21,270 bases of DNA from a virus, in the IMG/VR virus record IMGVR_UViG_3300010883_000607, positions 1-21,270 of that record; one strand, written 5' to 3'. The notes under the pieces were generated by a model, which searched no databases, was not told the origin of the DNA, and worked only from the letters and a program-made list of their open reading frames with translations. This document shows positions 8,304-16,438 of this stretch, one piece after another (the first letter of the stretch is position 1; each line of letters starts with the position of its first letter). The translations under genes were made by a program, and so were the position numbers.

Positions 8304-9086
8304 TTCTGAGGTTACTGGAATCATTACATCTGATGTTGACTCGCACTCATCGCAAATTAATGTATGATTCATATCAATACCCGGCTGGTTTTCATTAATA
8401 AACTTTCTAAGTGCTTTTGAATCAAATGCCGGCATATACTGGACGAAATGGCGAATTTTATTTTTATCAGAAATGTTATCTATAGACACGATAGACTTTT
8501 CTAATAATTCTGTTACATTGCTTTCAATATCGTTATTATCAAAATACTTTTTCATTTTTTCTTTTGCAGCATTTCTATCTTTATCTTCCCCGGCAGTCGC
8601 AAATTTAAAAATAATATTCTTTTTTGTAACTGGCAAAGTAAACTCAAATGCATTTTTTCCTTTCTCTATCGGGCTTATTTTTAAAAACTTTAAGGGAAGT
8701 TCTGCTAGATTCAGTGTACGTTGATTAACATTATTACAATGTTTACACCTAATTGATGTATTATAATCATGACCATAACCTGTAATACGAATTGATACCA
8801 TAACGGCGTTTCTATCACCAATCAACATTTCATCAACATCTATTGATTTATCAACGATGCAAGAAGCTAATAATCTGCTTATTGTTGATCCTTTCTTAAT
8901 GAGCGCAGGTGAAGATAATATATCTTCTTCTTTCGCTGTCATAGCTTTAATATCTAAAGTCTCTTTTAAATATAAAGTTGAATTTGGTGAATAAATCACC
9001 CCTTGCGATGGAAGGGGTACTGTTTCATAAGGTATTTCCCATCCAAAGTCTTCTTTTAATACATTTCTAACCGGCGTATTTGACAT
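8283..9086 (-). CDS. T4 gp26-like baseplate hub / tail assembly protein (267 aa)
   Basis: The N-terminal part (YETVPLPSQGVIYSPNSTLY, then MTAKEEDILSSPALIKKGST and DRNAVMVSIRITGYG) matches the pattern I know from gp26-type baseplate proteins of T4-like phages and cyanophages (Pfam T4_baseplate family). Two CxxC pairs, C114/C117 and C245/C248, could bind zinc. The frame ends SEFFWPST with TAG. GGAGA 7 bases before the ATG supports the start. It lies after a terminator that follows the tube gene, so it probably starts a new transcript. The FFW codons are part of a T7 slippery run, and a minority of ribosomes probably continue into the next frame. Whether the product is a structural hub subunit or a lambda G-like chaperone is open. 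Confidence 0.8.
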   Translation of the reverse strand: MSNTPVRNVLKEDFGWEIPYETVPLPSQGVIYSPNSTLYLKETLDIKAMTAKEEDILSSPALIKKGSTISRLLASCIVDKSIDVDEMLIGDRNAVMVSIRITGYGHDYNTSIRCKHCNNVNQRTLNLAELPLKFLKISPIEKGKNAFEFTLPVTKKNIIFKFATAGEDKDRNAAKEKMKKYFDNNDIESNVTELLEKSIVSIDNISDKNKIRHFVQYMPAFDSKALRKFINENQPGIDMNHTLICDECESTSDVMIPVTSEFFWPST

Positions 9087-9116
9087 ACAATCTTCTCCAT
9101 TTTTACAATTCTAATG

Positions 9117-9126
9117 ATTTTATCTA
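9117..9126 (-). promoter_or_regulatory. Candidate promoter element TAGATAAAAT before the gp26-like gene
   Basis: Between the terminator at 9141-9164 and the gp26-like start, the minus strand carries TAGATAAAAT, about 30 bases before the ATG. TAGATA also occurs in the gaps before the tube (9727-9737), gp13-like (19658-19663) and tubulin-like (20887-20892) genes. A new transcript is expected here because a terminator precedes it. No good -35 box is visible and the T4 late consensus TATAAATA is absent. Confidence 0.3.
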
Positions 9127-9140
9127 CACAGTAAAACAAA

Positions 9141-9164
9141 AAGTGCCAGCTTTAGCCGGCACTT
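9141..9164 (-). terminator. Rho-independent terminator after the tail tube gene
   Basis: AAGTGCC...GGCACTT closes a stem with inner GC pairs and a TAAA loop, followed on the minus strand by TTTTTGTTTT. The one imperfect position is a G-U wobble when read on the minus strand but an A-C mismatch on the plus strand, so the element is oriented to end minus-strand transcripts from the tube gene 22 bases upstream. Confidence 0.85.
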
Positions 9165-9186
9165 ATTTTTATCTTTTATAAAATTA

Positions 9187-9678
9187 TTAGAATTGCAATA
9201 CGCAATTATCAAATTCTAAGGTTAATGTAATACCCAGTGGTTCTTCACCGCCAGTATATGATAGTACACCATAATCAGCGCTAGCAATAAAAGCACCTTT
9301 AATGTCCCACAATTCTACAACAGTTCCAACAGGATCTAATAGTTTAAGTTGCAAGTCACGTTTATAAAAATCTGCGTAACCAGCTCGTGCAGAAACTGAT
9401 TCATAATGTGTTCTAATCCATTCCATTACTTGCTGTGCACCTGAGGGTGCAATAGGGTCATGTAAACCAACTGTAATATTGCCCATATCAAGTTTTCCTG
9501 ATATCTTACGATAAGAGTTTATATACTCTATTTTCGTATTATTCAATGTGAATGTAGGGCGTTTTGTATCTTTTACCAAGAACGCATCAATTCCTTCTAT
9601 AGCTAAAACCCATCTATACTGTCTTTTGGGTTCAAATTTATTTGGAAGCATATCTGTGACTGATAGTGTTTCTGCCAT
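9187..9678 (-). CDS. Tail tube protein (T4 gp19-like, 163 aa)
   Basis: The 163-residue length is the same as T4 gp19. The start FEPKRQYRWVLAIEGIDAFL, the central KISGKLDMGNITVGLHDPIA, and the end GITLTLEFDNCVLQF follow the tube fold: a beta-sandwich that stacks as hexameric rings around the tape measure and inside the sheath. The segment SGAQQVMEWIRTHYE is the expected amphipathic helix. AGGAG with 6 bases of spacing supports the ATG. The gene directly follows the two sheath genes, the usual sheath-tube order, and is closed by a strong terminator, which fits the high copy number needed. Confidence 0.9.
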   Translation of the reverse strand: MAETLSVTDMLPNKFEPKRQYRWVLAIEGIDAFLVKDTKRPTFTLNNTKIEYINSYRKISGKLDMGNITVGLHDPIAPSGAQQVMEWIRTHYESVSARAGYADFYKRDLQLKLLDPVGTVVELWDIKGAFIASADYGVLSYTGGEEPLGITLTLEFDNCVLQF

Positions 9679-9740
9679 TTTGTTCTCCTAAATGTTTTCC
9701 TTGTTTAATAAGTATCGTTCTAAATAATTTTTATCTAAAC

Positions 9741-12700
9741 TTAAATGTTTGAGCCTGCATTTGTTACCACAAAGTCCAATGCAACGAATTCTGCAGTTCT
9801 TGTAGGTTGTAAGAATATTTTTCCGCGAATGGTATTATTTTCAACATCAGCTTGTGTTGTTGTTGTTGTATCTATAATAACTTTATAACGATCGACGCCG
9901 CTTTGTTCTTGGACTCTTTGCAAGATTGGATTAACTAATGCAGTAAATTTCTCCAATGTTTCTTGTCTATTTGGTTCAAAGAGTAAAGAATTAGCAACAT
10001 TTCTAACCTGGCGTCTTATATTGATGAGTAACCTTCTAACATTCACTCTATCTAGTGCGGAGGGGGATGCTAATAATGTTTTCTGTCCCCATACAACCAC
10101 TCCAGTTCCTGGAAATGCTGTTAGTGGATTGATATCTGCTGCATAAAGATCATCTAAATTTGTCCTATTTAGTCTAACAGCAGCTAGTTCAACTGATTTT
10201 AGTGAGCCTCTAGAGAAACCTGCAGGTGCAAACCAAGGATGCCCTAACTGGTCATTTAATCCAAATGCGCCTAAGACAGGAACTGACGGCGGAACTTGCA
10301 CATTACTATTAGTAGTAGGATCGATGACTACTGTGTTTGGAAAATAAGCTGCGCTGAATGATGAATCTAGCGCGCGTCCTTTGAATGCATTAACTGTATT
10401 AAGTACATGAGGCCGTTGATTTGATCCAGTTATAACTGTATTAAACTGATCTCTTTCTTCAATGTCCATAATGTACATTGCATCAAATCTATTTTCAACT
10501 GCAGTCATTGCATAATCACTTATTGCGCTATGTCTCATTCCTGGAATTGCTAAAAGTTGAATATCAACATCAGATTTTGATTCCATAATATCTATTGCTT
10601 TACGATAAGCAGCAACTGTTGGACCTGACGTTCCGCCTTGCGTTGTTGTAAAGTCCATTTCTCTCTTTGCTGATGCATTATTTAATGCAATTTGATCTGC
10701 ATTAAATAAATTAGTACCCTCAAAGCCGCCTTGCAAAAATAATGTAAATTTGGAATAAGTTCTATTTCCTACACGTTCTAGATCTGTTACTCGCCAAGCA
10801 CGAGTCTTATTAGTACTATTTATAGAAATGCTTCCCTGCCTCACGTATGAAGCACTTTGCCAATGTTCAATATCAGCGTATCCATCACTTCCCGTTCTAA
10901 CTCTGACTCTCTCTAGGGAAAATATATTATTATTAAATCTATCACAATCTAACACAGACCCTAGTACATCAGCAGTACCTTGATTATTTCCTACTGATAC
11001 ATTAGTTCTTGAGCCCCCTAATCTTGGAAAGTATTTTGCATAGGATTCAAAGCTTGATTCAAATAATCCAACTTTGTTAGGCTCAGTAAGTGATACTTTT
11101 CTAGTAAATTGAGAACCCCAGTATAATCTTGCATCTGCTCGTGTTCTTATTCCTGTCCCAATTGCAACATTCTCTCGATAAGGAATGGGAGGTTCAGACA
11201 TTTGCTGTAATTTTGTAGAAACAGCATAAATACTATTGTCATTTGATAATAAACTTCCTGACGTTACTAGGTGATTGGGCCCTCTATAACCTACAGGTAA
11301 TGCTTCTGACGGAACTTGATTTGATGTTAACTTTGAAGATTGTTCTAGCCTTATATAATTTGATTTTACAGGATAATCGCCGGCGACAAGAATTTTTTGA
11401 GACGTCGTTGCATTATCAAATGCAAAATAAATATGTTGATCACCTATAACACGCGGTGCAAATCTATTAGAATTATGATCAAGGCTTAAACCTCTAAAAG
11501 ATTCTAAAACAACCTTTTCATCATCTGTGTCGTTAAAAGCACGTATAACTAAATCAAATGTACCGTAAAGATACGTTGTTGTTGACGATTTTACAATATT
11601 TTCAATTGATACTTTTATTTTTGTATTTCCTTCTGCGCCTGGTGACAAATAAATAATTCTAAATAGATCGTCTCCTGATCCACCAAAGTTTTGTGTTATA
11701 ACATAAGGTGACGCTGCATACCTAAATCTATCTTCAAAATTTTCATAATCAGGTATACTTGTTGAAACACCTGAGTCGGCATTTCTTGCCAGCGAAGATG
11801 TAAGTAAAAAAGCAATGTCTTCTTTAGTTGTTGTGCCTGCAGAATACCTTCCATTTGGAATTGCACCTGTTCCTGTTACAGCTGCTAAAGTAGGATAAAT
11901 GTCATAATGAGAATAAAGTAAGTGTCCTTTCTCTTCAATCTTTAGTGGATCTGTATTCAATACGTTTGCAAAATACGCAGGTGATGTAAGGTCGAAAGAT
12001 GCAGTAATAACATTAGATGCGCCACCTTTTCTATTAAAACCATTAAGGAGCATAACAAATTGCTGATTTGCCAATGTCAGTGACCCTGTCATAAAGCCTT
12101 TTCTTGGCGCTAAGCTTGCATCGGATGTTGTTGCAGTCTGTGTGCTACTAGGGACATTTCCAATCGATGTGCTGTTACCTGATAGTGACAAAATTACACC
12201 GGACGGTGCCATTAAAATGCCTCGAAGAATAGTGGTTGCACCACCTTTCCCACCAGATAATGTAGCTGCGTCAATTGTTGGAGACCCTGCCACGTCTGTA
12301 ATTGTGATCTTGTTTCCAAAAGGACCCTTAGCGTCACAAGTTAAAATTAAGTTAGTACCGTCTAACGATGCTGTAATTCCTTTTACACCGGATGAGTAGT
12401 CTGCACCCGGTGTTGGTGTACCTGCTGATACAACGCCGGCAAGTGTTCCATCGTTAATAAAATCTACGATATTTGCAGCCCCAGTGGCATCTACTGGACC
12501 AGTGAGAATACCTACACCTAGCTTGTCTAGCCCAAGGGCTCCAAGTCCGGTGTTGTTGCCATTAGTGAAACCTATTTGAAATTGTACACCGGTGCCTCCT
12601 GCGCCTACCGGAATGGTTATACCAATAACCTCGGTTGTTACAGGATCAGCGAGATCAAAAACAGTAGCTGTAGCGGTGCCATCTGGTTGTTGAATTCCTG

Positions 12701-13166
12701 CACTACTAAAAATTGTTGAGCCATTTGACTCAGACATTAGACAACCCAAGAAAAATGTACGACCAAGTTTAGAGCCGATGCCGGAGTTTGCATAAGTATT
12801 GTCGCCATAACTTCCATTATTTTGAATAACTCTACTACCTGCAATAAATCCTGCATTTGTTACACGACCGGTCGTTCCATTTCTTTTTTGACAATTACCT
12901 GCACCCATAATTCTAATAAAAGTACATGCTCTAGCATTTTTTAGCCATTCATTAACAGCTAGCGGTCCAAATTTTTTACCATCTGTTTCACCAAACAACT
13001 TTTGAAATTCTGAAAAAGTTGCAACTGTTATAGGCACAAAAGCAGGACCTTGAATTGAAGTTCCTATGATACCCGCAGGAACTCCTTGAGGACCTTGAAT
13101 TGTCGGTCCAGAAAGGTCGATTTCTCTTGTGCTAACTCCTGCACTTTTAAATGTTAATTCTGGCAT
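9741..13166 (-). CDS. Tail sheath protein, second paralogue with inserted domain (1141 aa)
   Basis: The longest frame begins at a TTG (13172), but GGAG stands 7 bases before the ATG at 13166 (MPELTFKSAG), which is chosen. Family signatures are clear: N-terminal GVPAGIIGTSIQGPAFVPIT, then AVNEWLKNARACTFIRIMGA; C-terminal HPWFAPAGFSRGSL, VVWGQKTL, RVNVRRLLINIRRQV and PTRTAEFVALDFVVTNAG. These are the conserved domains that interlock to form the contractile sheath. At 1141 residues it is far longer than T4 gp18 (659); part of the excess is an insert at residues about 159-310 that is more GC-rich than the rest. It is a paralogue of the gene just upstream, matching strongly at both ends and weakly in the middle. 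Confidence 0.9.
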   Translation of the reverse strand: MPELTFKSAGVSTREIDLSGPTIQGPQGVPAGIIGTSIQGPAFVPITVATFSEFQKLFGETDGKKFGPLAVNEWLKNARACTFIRIMGAGNCQKRNGTTGRVTNAGFIAGSRVIQNNGSYGDNTYANSGIGSKLGRTFFLGCLMSESNGSTIFSSAGIQQPDGTATATVFDLADPVTTEVIGITIPVGAGGTGVQFQIGFTNGNNTGLGALGLDKLGVGILTGPVDATGAANIVDFINDGTLAGVVSAGTPTPGADYSSGVKGITASLDGTNLILTCDAKGPFGNKITITDVAGSPTIDAATLSGGKGGATTILRGILMAPSGVILSLSGNSTSIGNVPSSTQTATTSDASLAPRKGFMTGSLTLANQQFVMLLNGFNRKGGASNVITASFDLTSPAYFANVLNTDPLKIEEKGHLLYSHYDIYPTLAAVTGTGAIPNGRYSAGTTTKEDIAFLLTSSLARNADSGVSTSIPDYENFEDRFRYAASPYVITQNFGGSGDDLFRIIYLSPGAEGNTKIKVSIENIVKSSTTTYLYGTFDLVIRAFNDTDDEKVVLESFRGLSLDHNSNRFAPRVIGDQHIYFAFDNATTSQKILVAGDYPVKSNYIRLEQSSKLTSNQVPSEALPVGYRGPNHLVTSGSLLSNDNSIYAVSTKLQQMSEPPIPYRENVAIGTGIRTRADARLYWGSQFTRKVSLTEPNKVGLFESSFESYAKYFPRLGGSRTNVSVGNNQGTADVLGSVLDCDRFNNNIFSLERVRVRTGSDGYADIEHWQSASYVRQGSISINSTNKTRAWRVTDLERVGNRTYSKFTLFLQGGFEGTNLFNADQIALNNASAKREMDFTTTQGGTSGPTVAAYRKAIDIMESKSDVDIQLLAIPGMRHSAISDYAMTAVENRFDAMYIMDIEERDQFNTVITGSNQRPHVLNTVNAFKGRALDSSFSAAYFPNTVVIDPTTNSNVQVPPSVPVLGAFGLNDQLGHPWFAPAGFSRGSLKSVELAAVRLNRTNLDDLYAADINPLTAFPGTGVVVWGQKTLLASPSALDRVNVRRLLINIRRQVRNVANSLLFEPNRQETLEKFTALVNPILQRVQEQSGVDRYKVIIDTTTTTQADVENNTIRGKIFLQPTRTAEFVALDFVVTNAGSNI
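12239..12692 (-). other. GC-rich domain insertion inside the second sheath protein
   Basis: Residues about 159-310 of this sheath (TVFDLADPVTTEVIGITIPV ... ANIVDFINDGTL ... GPFGNKITITDVAG ... LSGGKGG) resemble the small beta domain with a terminal xxGG motif that recurs in phage structural proteins. The neighbouring sheath lacks it at the equivalent place. Hand counts give about 47-53% G+C in three lines of this segment, against 27% in a sampled line of the first sheath gene. Confidence 0.6.
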
Positions 13167-13205
13167 TTGCAAACTCCATCTACTAAACTTATTTTTAAAT
13201 ATTTT

Positions 13206-16200
13206 CTAATCAAAACTTACACCCGAATTTGTTATAATAAAGTCAATTGCAATAAACTCAACTGCTCTTGTCGGTACCAAAACAATTCTTCCGTTTAATC
13301 GATTTGATTCGACGTCCTCAGGTGAATTGTTTGATGAATCCATAACAACTTTAAACTGATCAATACCTTGCTGGCTTTGTATTATTGAAAGTAGCGGCGT
13401 AACTTGTGCAACAAATTTAGTCCTAGTGCTTGGTGTATTTTGATCAAAGACAATTTTGTTTGCGACGTCTGAAACCAATCGTTTCACTTCAATTAACATC
13501 CTTCTAACATTGACACGATCTAAAGCACTTTGTGCTTGTTGTAATGTTTTTTGTCCAAAAATAACGAATCCTCCATTAGGAAAATTAGCAATAGGATTTA
13601 TTCTATTTTCATAAAGTTCGTCTCTTTCTGACGTTGTTAGCCTTGTTGACGTATTCACTACTGACTCTAGAGCGCCGCGATTAAAACCAGCAGGAGCAAA
13701 CCATGGATAAGCAACAGCATCTGTATAGCCTAAAGCACCTACGACAACAACAGAGGCCGGTACTTTTGCTGCCCTACCATTGATGGGATCAGAAATACTC
13801 ACATCAGGAAAATAAGCACCAGCATAACTATTATCAATGTTTCTTGCAGAAAATTGTTCAGCTGTTGTTCGTACATCAGGTGATGCAACATTGCCGTCAA
13901 ATATTATTTTTTTATCATTACTATACTGCGGTATATCCATGATATAGAAACCTTTACTATAGTCACGGGTTCTGTCTGCAATGTAGTCAGTAACAAATGA
14001 ATCTCTCATTCCGGGGACGGCAATTATATTTACTCTAGAAGCCATGGGATCTGTTAATATTCGACCAGCAGCTCGATAAGCTGCTACTGTATTATTATTT
14101 TTCCCCACGCCCGGTGCATAATCACTACTTAGATTAATTCTACTATTTTTTCCGCCGGCTGCTTTACCACCTGATGCTGCATCTGAAGAAGCAGCACGAT
14201 CATTCATAAGTCGCATATCACTATCAAGAATATTATTGCCATCAAATCCGCCATACATCATATTTGTAAACTTGTTATAATCAACAAATCTATTAAAGTA
14301 AACATGTGAGGTTGGATGAGCGTATAATGAAGCTATTGATAGTCTACTTAGCGTGCCATCTGTAAGCGAATAATTAGCATTGTCAGGATCTTTATCTCTT
14401 AAGTATGCCGCTTCGCGAATATGTGTAGCAGCTGATCCTGTAATTGTAGCTTCAATCGCTGCTTGTAAAGTTTGTCCGCTAGTAATAGAATTGTATAAAG
14501 CAACGCGAGCTAATGTAAACTTATTATCATTAAATGCATCTGCACCAGACCCTGTTACTAGTGCATCTAACTTACTTATTCCTAAAAATTTAGAATAAGA
14601 AGAAATAAGCTTGTTAGGTGTAGATGATGCATTAGATTGCAGTACTGCATTTGAAATTGATGCTGTTGAAGGGAGTCTTTCAAACTTAATGCCCCAATAG
14701 TATCTTGAATCTGCAAGCTCTAATGTTCCAGGTTCACCAATAAATGCAGGTGATGATGATTGTTTTACTGCTCCGCGTGTTGATTTAAATCTAAGCGGGA
14801 CAGGTGGTAAAATTGAACCTGTTAAGGCTGCTGGGATTACAGACCCTACAACTGAGATAGATCCCGAAACTAAGCCTAGCCTTGGTTTAATATTTGTTGC
14901 ATTTCCTATTCCTGCCAAACCCAATGTATTGTCATCAGTTAGTGTATCATTTGTTTTAATAACAGGTAAGCCTCTAAATCCAAATGGAAGCGCATCTTTA
15001 GGAATATCGCCAGCATTCAGTGCATCACTTAAAACAATTCTTACATAACTAGACTTGTTAGGATGAGAACCTTCTACAACTAATCGACGTTCAGATTCAG
15101 TTTCTGCATCAAAATTATAAAATACTTTATAATCACCAATTTTCTTTCCAACAAAGTTTTCATTAGCAGGATTTAAATTGCATAAAGGAAAGCTTTCTAA
15201 AATTTTTGTATCTGTATCTGTATCATTAAAGTCTCGAATTTCTAATGTAAAGGTACCATACTCTGTTTTAGGATTTGTAGATTTTTTTACATCTCTAATT
15301 GAAATTTTAAATTTGCCATTGATAACTGACCCATCTGATATTGTTTCTAAATAAAATAAATCATATTCTGATGATCCATACGGCTGTGAAATAAAGTTTG
15401 TTGTTCTTGCAGGTTGATATCTTGTGTCAAATTTACCAAATGTATTTATAAATTTTAATGATGTATCGCCAGAATTACCGCTTGTATTTTGCGATCCTGA
15501 TACTAAGCATACATAGCTTTTTAATCCTGATCTTTTAACTTTTGCAACTTCACTCTCTACTGGGAAGTCTGCGTATAATAAGTGTTGCTCTGCTGAAAAC
15601 CTACTTGGATCTTTATTTAATATCTTTCCAATGTAAAATTTACTATCTGGGTCAAGCGATGCTGTATAGATCTTAATTCCTGCTCTACCTTCATCAGATG
15701 CAAAATTTGATCCCATAGCAGAAGATACAATTAATTTAAACGTACCTTGTGTATCTGATCCGTTATAAGCACTTATGTATGCATCATCACCCGGTGTTCT
15801 AGAACCCGGTGTAGTTGGGTAAAATGCATTAGACCCTGTTATTTCTAATCTTGATCCCGAAGCTGTAAATACCATTGCTCGGATGAGATGTACGTCTCCT
15901 CCTGTTGACAATCCGTAAGATCTATTGTCAGTAAAAATAGGATAACCTGCAACTTCATAGTTTGTAGGTACTTCATGTGTCGCTGCAATAAACTGCACTG
16001 CACCTTTGTATCTACCATCAGCAGTACTTGCAGCTTGTCCTTTTATTATAAAACCAGCATTCTTTACTGTACCTTGTGTACGTGTTACATTAATATCTGT
16101 AGTTGATGCATTGGATCCAGCACCCAGCACCCTGATATATGTTACTGCTGTTCTATTTTTTAAAAATTCATTAACTGCGTACGGAGCAAAATTTTCTGAA

Positions 16201-16382
16201 TTAAGATCTCCAAACTTTTTCGTAAAATCAATCATCGACCCAACTGTTACCGGTACAAATGCAGGTCCTGTCTGTGACGTCCCTGCAATACCTGCAGGAA
16301 CCCCCGTTATTTGACGTTCACGTTGGGTTAAGTCTATTTCTCTTTCGAAAAAACCCGGAGATTTAAATGTCTGTTCGGCCAT
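13206..16382 (-). CDS. Tail sheath protein, first paralogue (1058 aa)
   Basis: The frame is open from 16421, but AGGAG lies 7 bases before the ATG at 16382 (MAEQTFKSPGFF), which also aligns with the start of the second sheath, so this start is used. The N-terminal domain (REIDLTQRERQITGVPAGIA, AVNEFLKNRTAVTYIRVLGA) and C-terminal domain (YPWFAPAGFNRGALES, FGQKTLQQ, RVNVRRMLIEVKR, PTRAVEFIAIDFIITNSG) are typical of myovirus sheath proteins. The middle third, with ESFPLCNLNPANENFVGKKI and similar segments, is the variable, surface-exposed part. A 39-base gap separates it from its paralogue. The pair probably arose by duplication and then diverged; both keep the contraction-critical ends, so both are probably functional. 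Confidence 0.9.
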   Translation of the reverse strand: MAEQTFKSPGFFEREIDLTQRERQITGVPAGIAGTSQTGPAFVPVTVGSMIDFTKKFGDLNSENFAPYAVNEFLKNRTAVTYIRVLGAGSNASTTDINVTRTQGTVKNAGFIIKGQAASTADGRYKGAVQFIAATHEVPTNYEVAGYPIFTDNRSYGLSTGGDVHLIRAMVFTASGSRLEITGSNAFYPTTPGSRTPGDDAYISAYNGSDTQGTFKLIVSSAMGSNFASDEGRAGIKIYTASLDPDSKFYIGKILNKDPSRFSAEQHLLYADFPVESEVAKVKRSGLKSYVCLVSGSQNTSGNSGDTSLKFINTFGKFDTRYQPARTTNFISQPYGSSEYDLFYLETISDGSVINGKFKISIRDVKKSTNPKTEYGTFTLEIRDFNDTDTDTKILESFPLCNLNPANENFVGKKIGDYKVFYNFDAETESERRLVVEGSHPNKSSYVRIVLSDALNAGDIPKDALPFGFRGLPVIKTNDTLTDDNTLGLAGIGNATNIKPRLGLVSGSISVVGSVIPAALTGSILPPVPLRFKSTRGAVKQSSSPAFIGEPGTLELADSRYYWGIKFERLPSTASISNAVLQSNASSTPNKLISSYSKFLGISKLDALVTGSGADAFNDNKFTLARVALYNSITSGQTLQAAIEATITGSAATHIREAAYLRDKDPDNANYSLTDGTLSRLSIASLYAHPTSHVYFNRFVDYNKFTNMMYGGFDGNNILDSDMRLMNDRAASSDAASGGKAAGGKNSRINLSSDYAPGVGKNNNTVAAYRAAGRILTDPMASRVNIIAVPGMRDSFVTDYIADRTRDYSKGFYIMDIPQYSNDKKIIFDGNVASPDVRTTAEQFSARNIDNSYAGAYFPDVSISDPINGRAAKVPASVVVVGALGYTDAVAYPWFAPAGFNRGALESVVNTSTRLTTSERDELYENRINPIANFPNGGFVIFGQKTLQQAQSALDRVNVRRMLIEVKRLVSDVANKIVFDQNTPSTRTKFVAQVTPLLSIIQSQQGIDQFKVVMDSSNNSPEDVESNRLNGRIVLVPTRAVEFIAIDFIITNSGVSFD

Positions 16383-16389
16383 CAAACCA

Positions 16390-16394
16390 CTCCT
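16390..16394 (-). promoter_or_regulatory. Ribosome binding site AGGAG fixing the first sheath start at 16382
   Basis: AGGAG with a 7-base spacer precedes the ATG at 16382. The upstream in-frame ATG at 16421 has no comparable site and would add 13 residues absent from the paralogue. Confidence 0.8.
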
Positions 16395-16438
16395 TTTCAT
16401 TCTATCAGATATAACTATCAATCACGAAGCTAATTATC

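Noticed and set aside
13167-13172. TTG start for the second sheath
   Set aside because: GGAG is ideally spaced for the ATG at 13166, and the paralogue starts at the equivalent point.
9741-16382. Contractile injection system or type VI secretion cluster rather than a phage
   Set aside because: A tape measure, T4-like neck proteins (gp13/14/15-like) and a capsid-surface-like protein point to a phage; no AAA+ ATPase or effector genes of injection systems are seen in this window.
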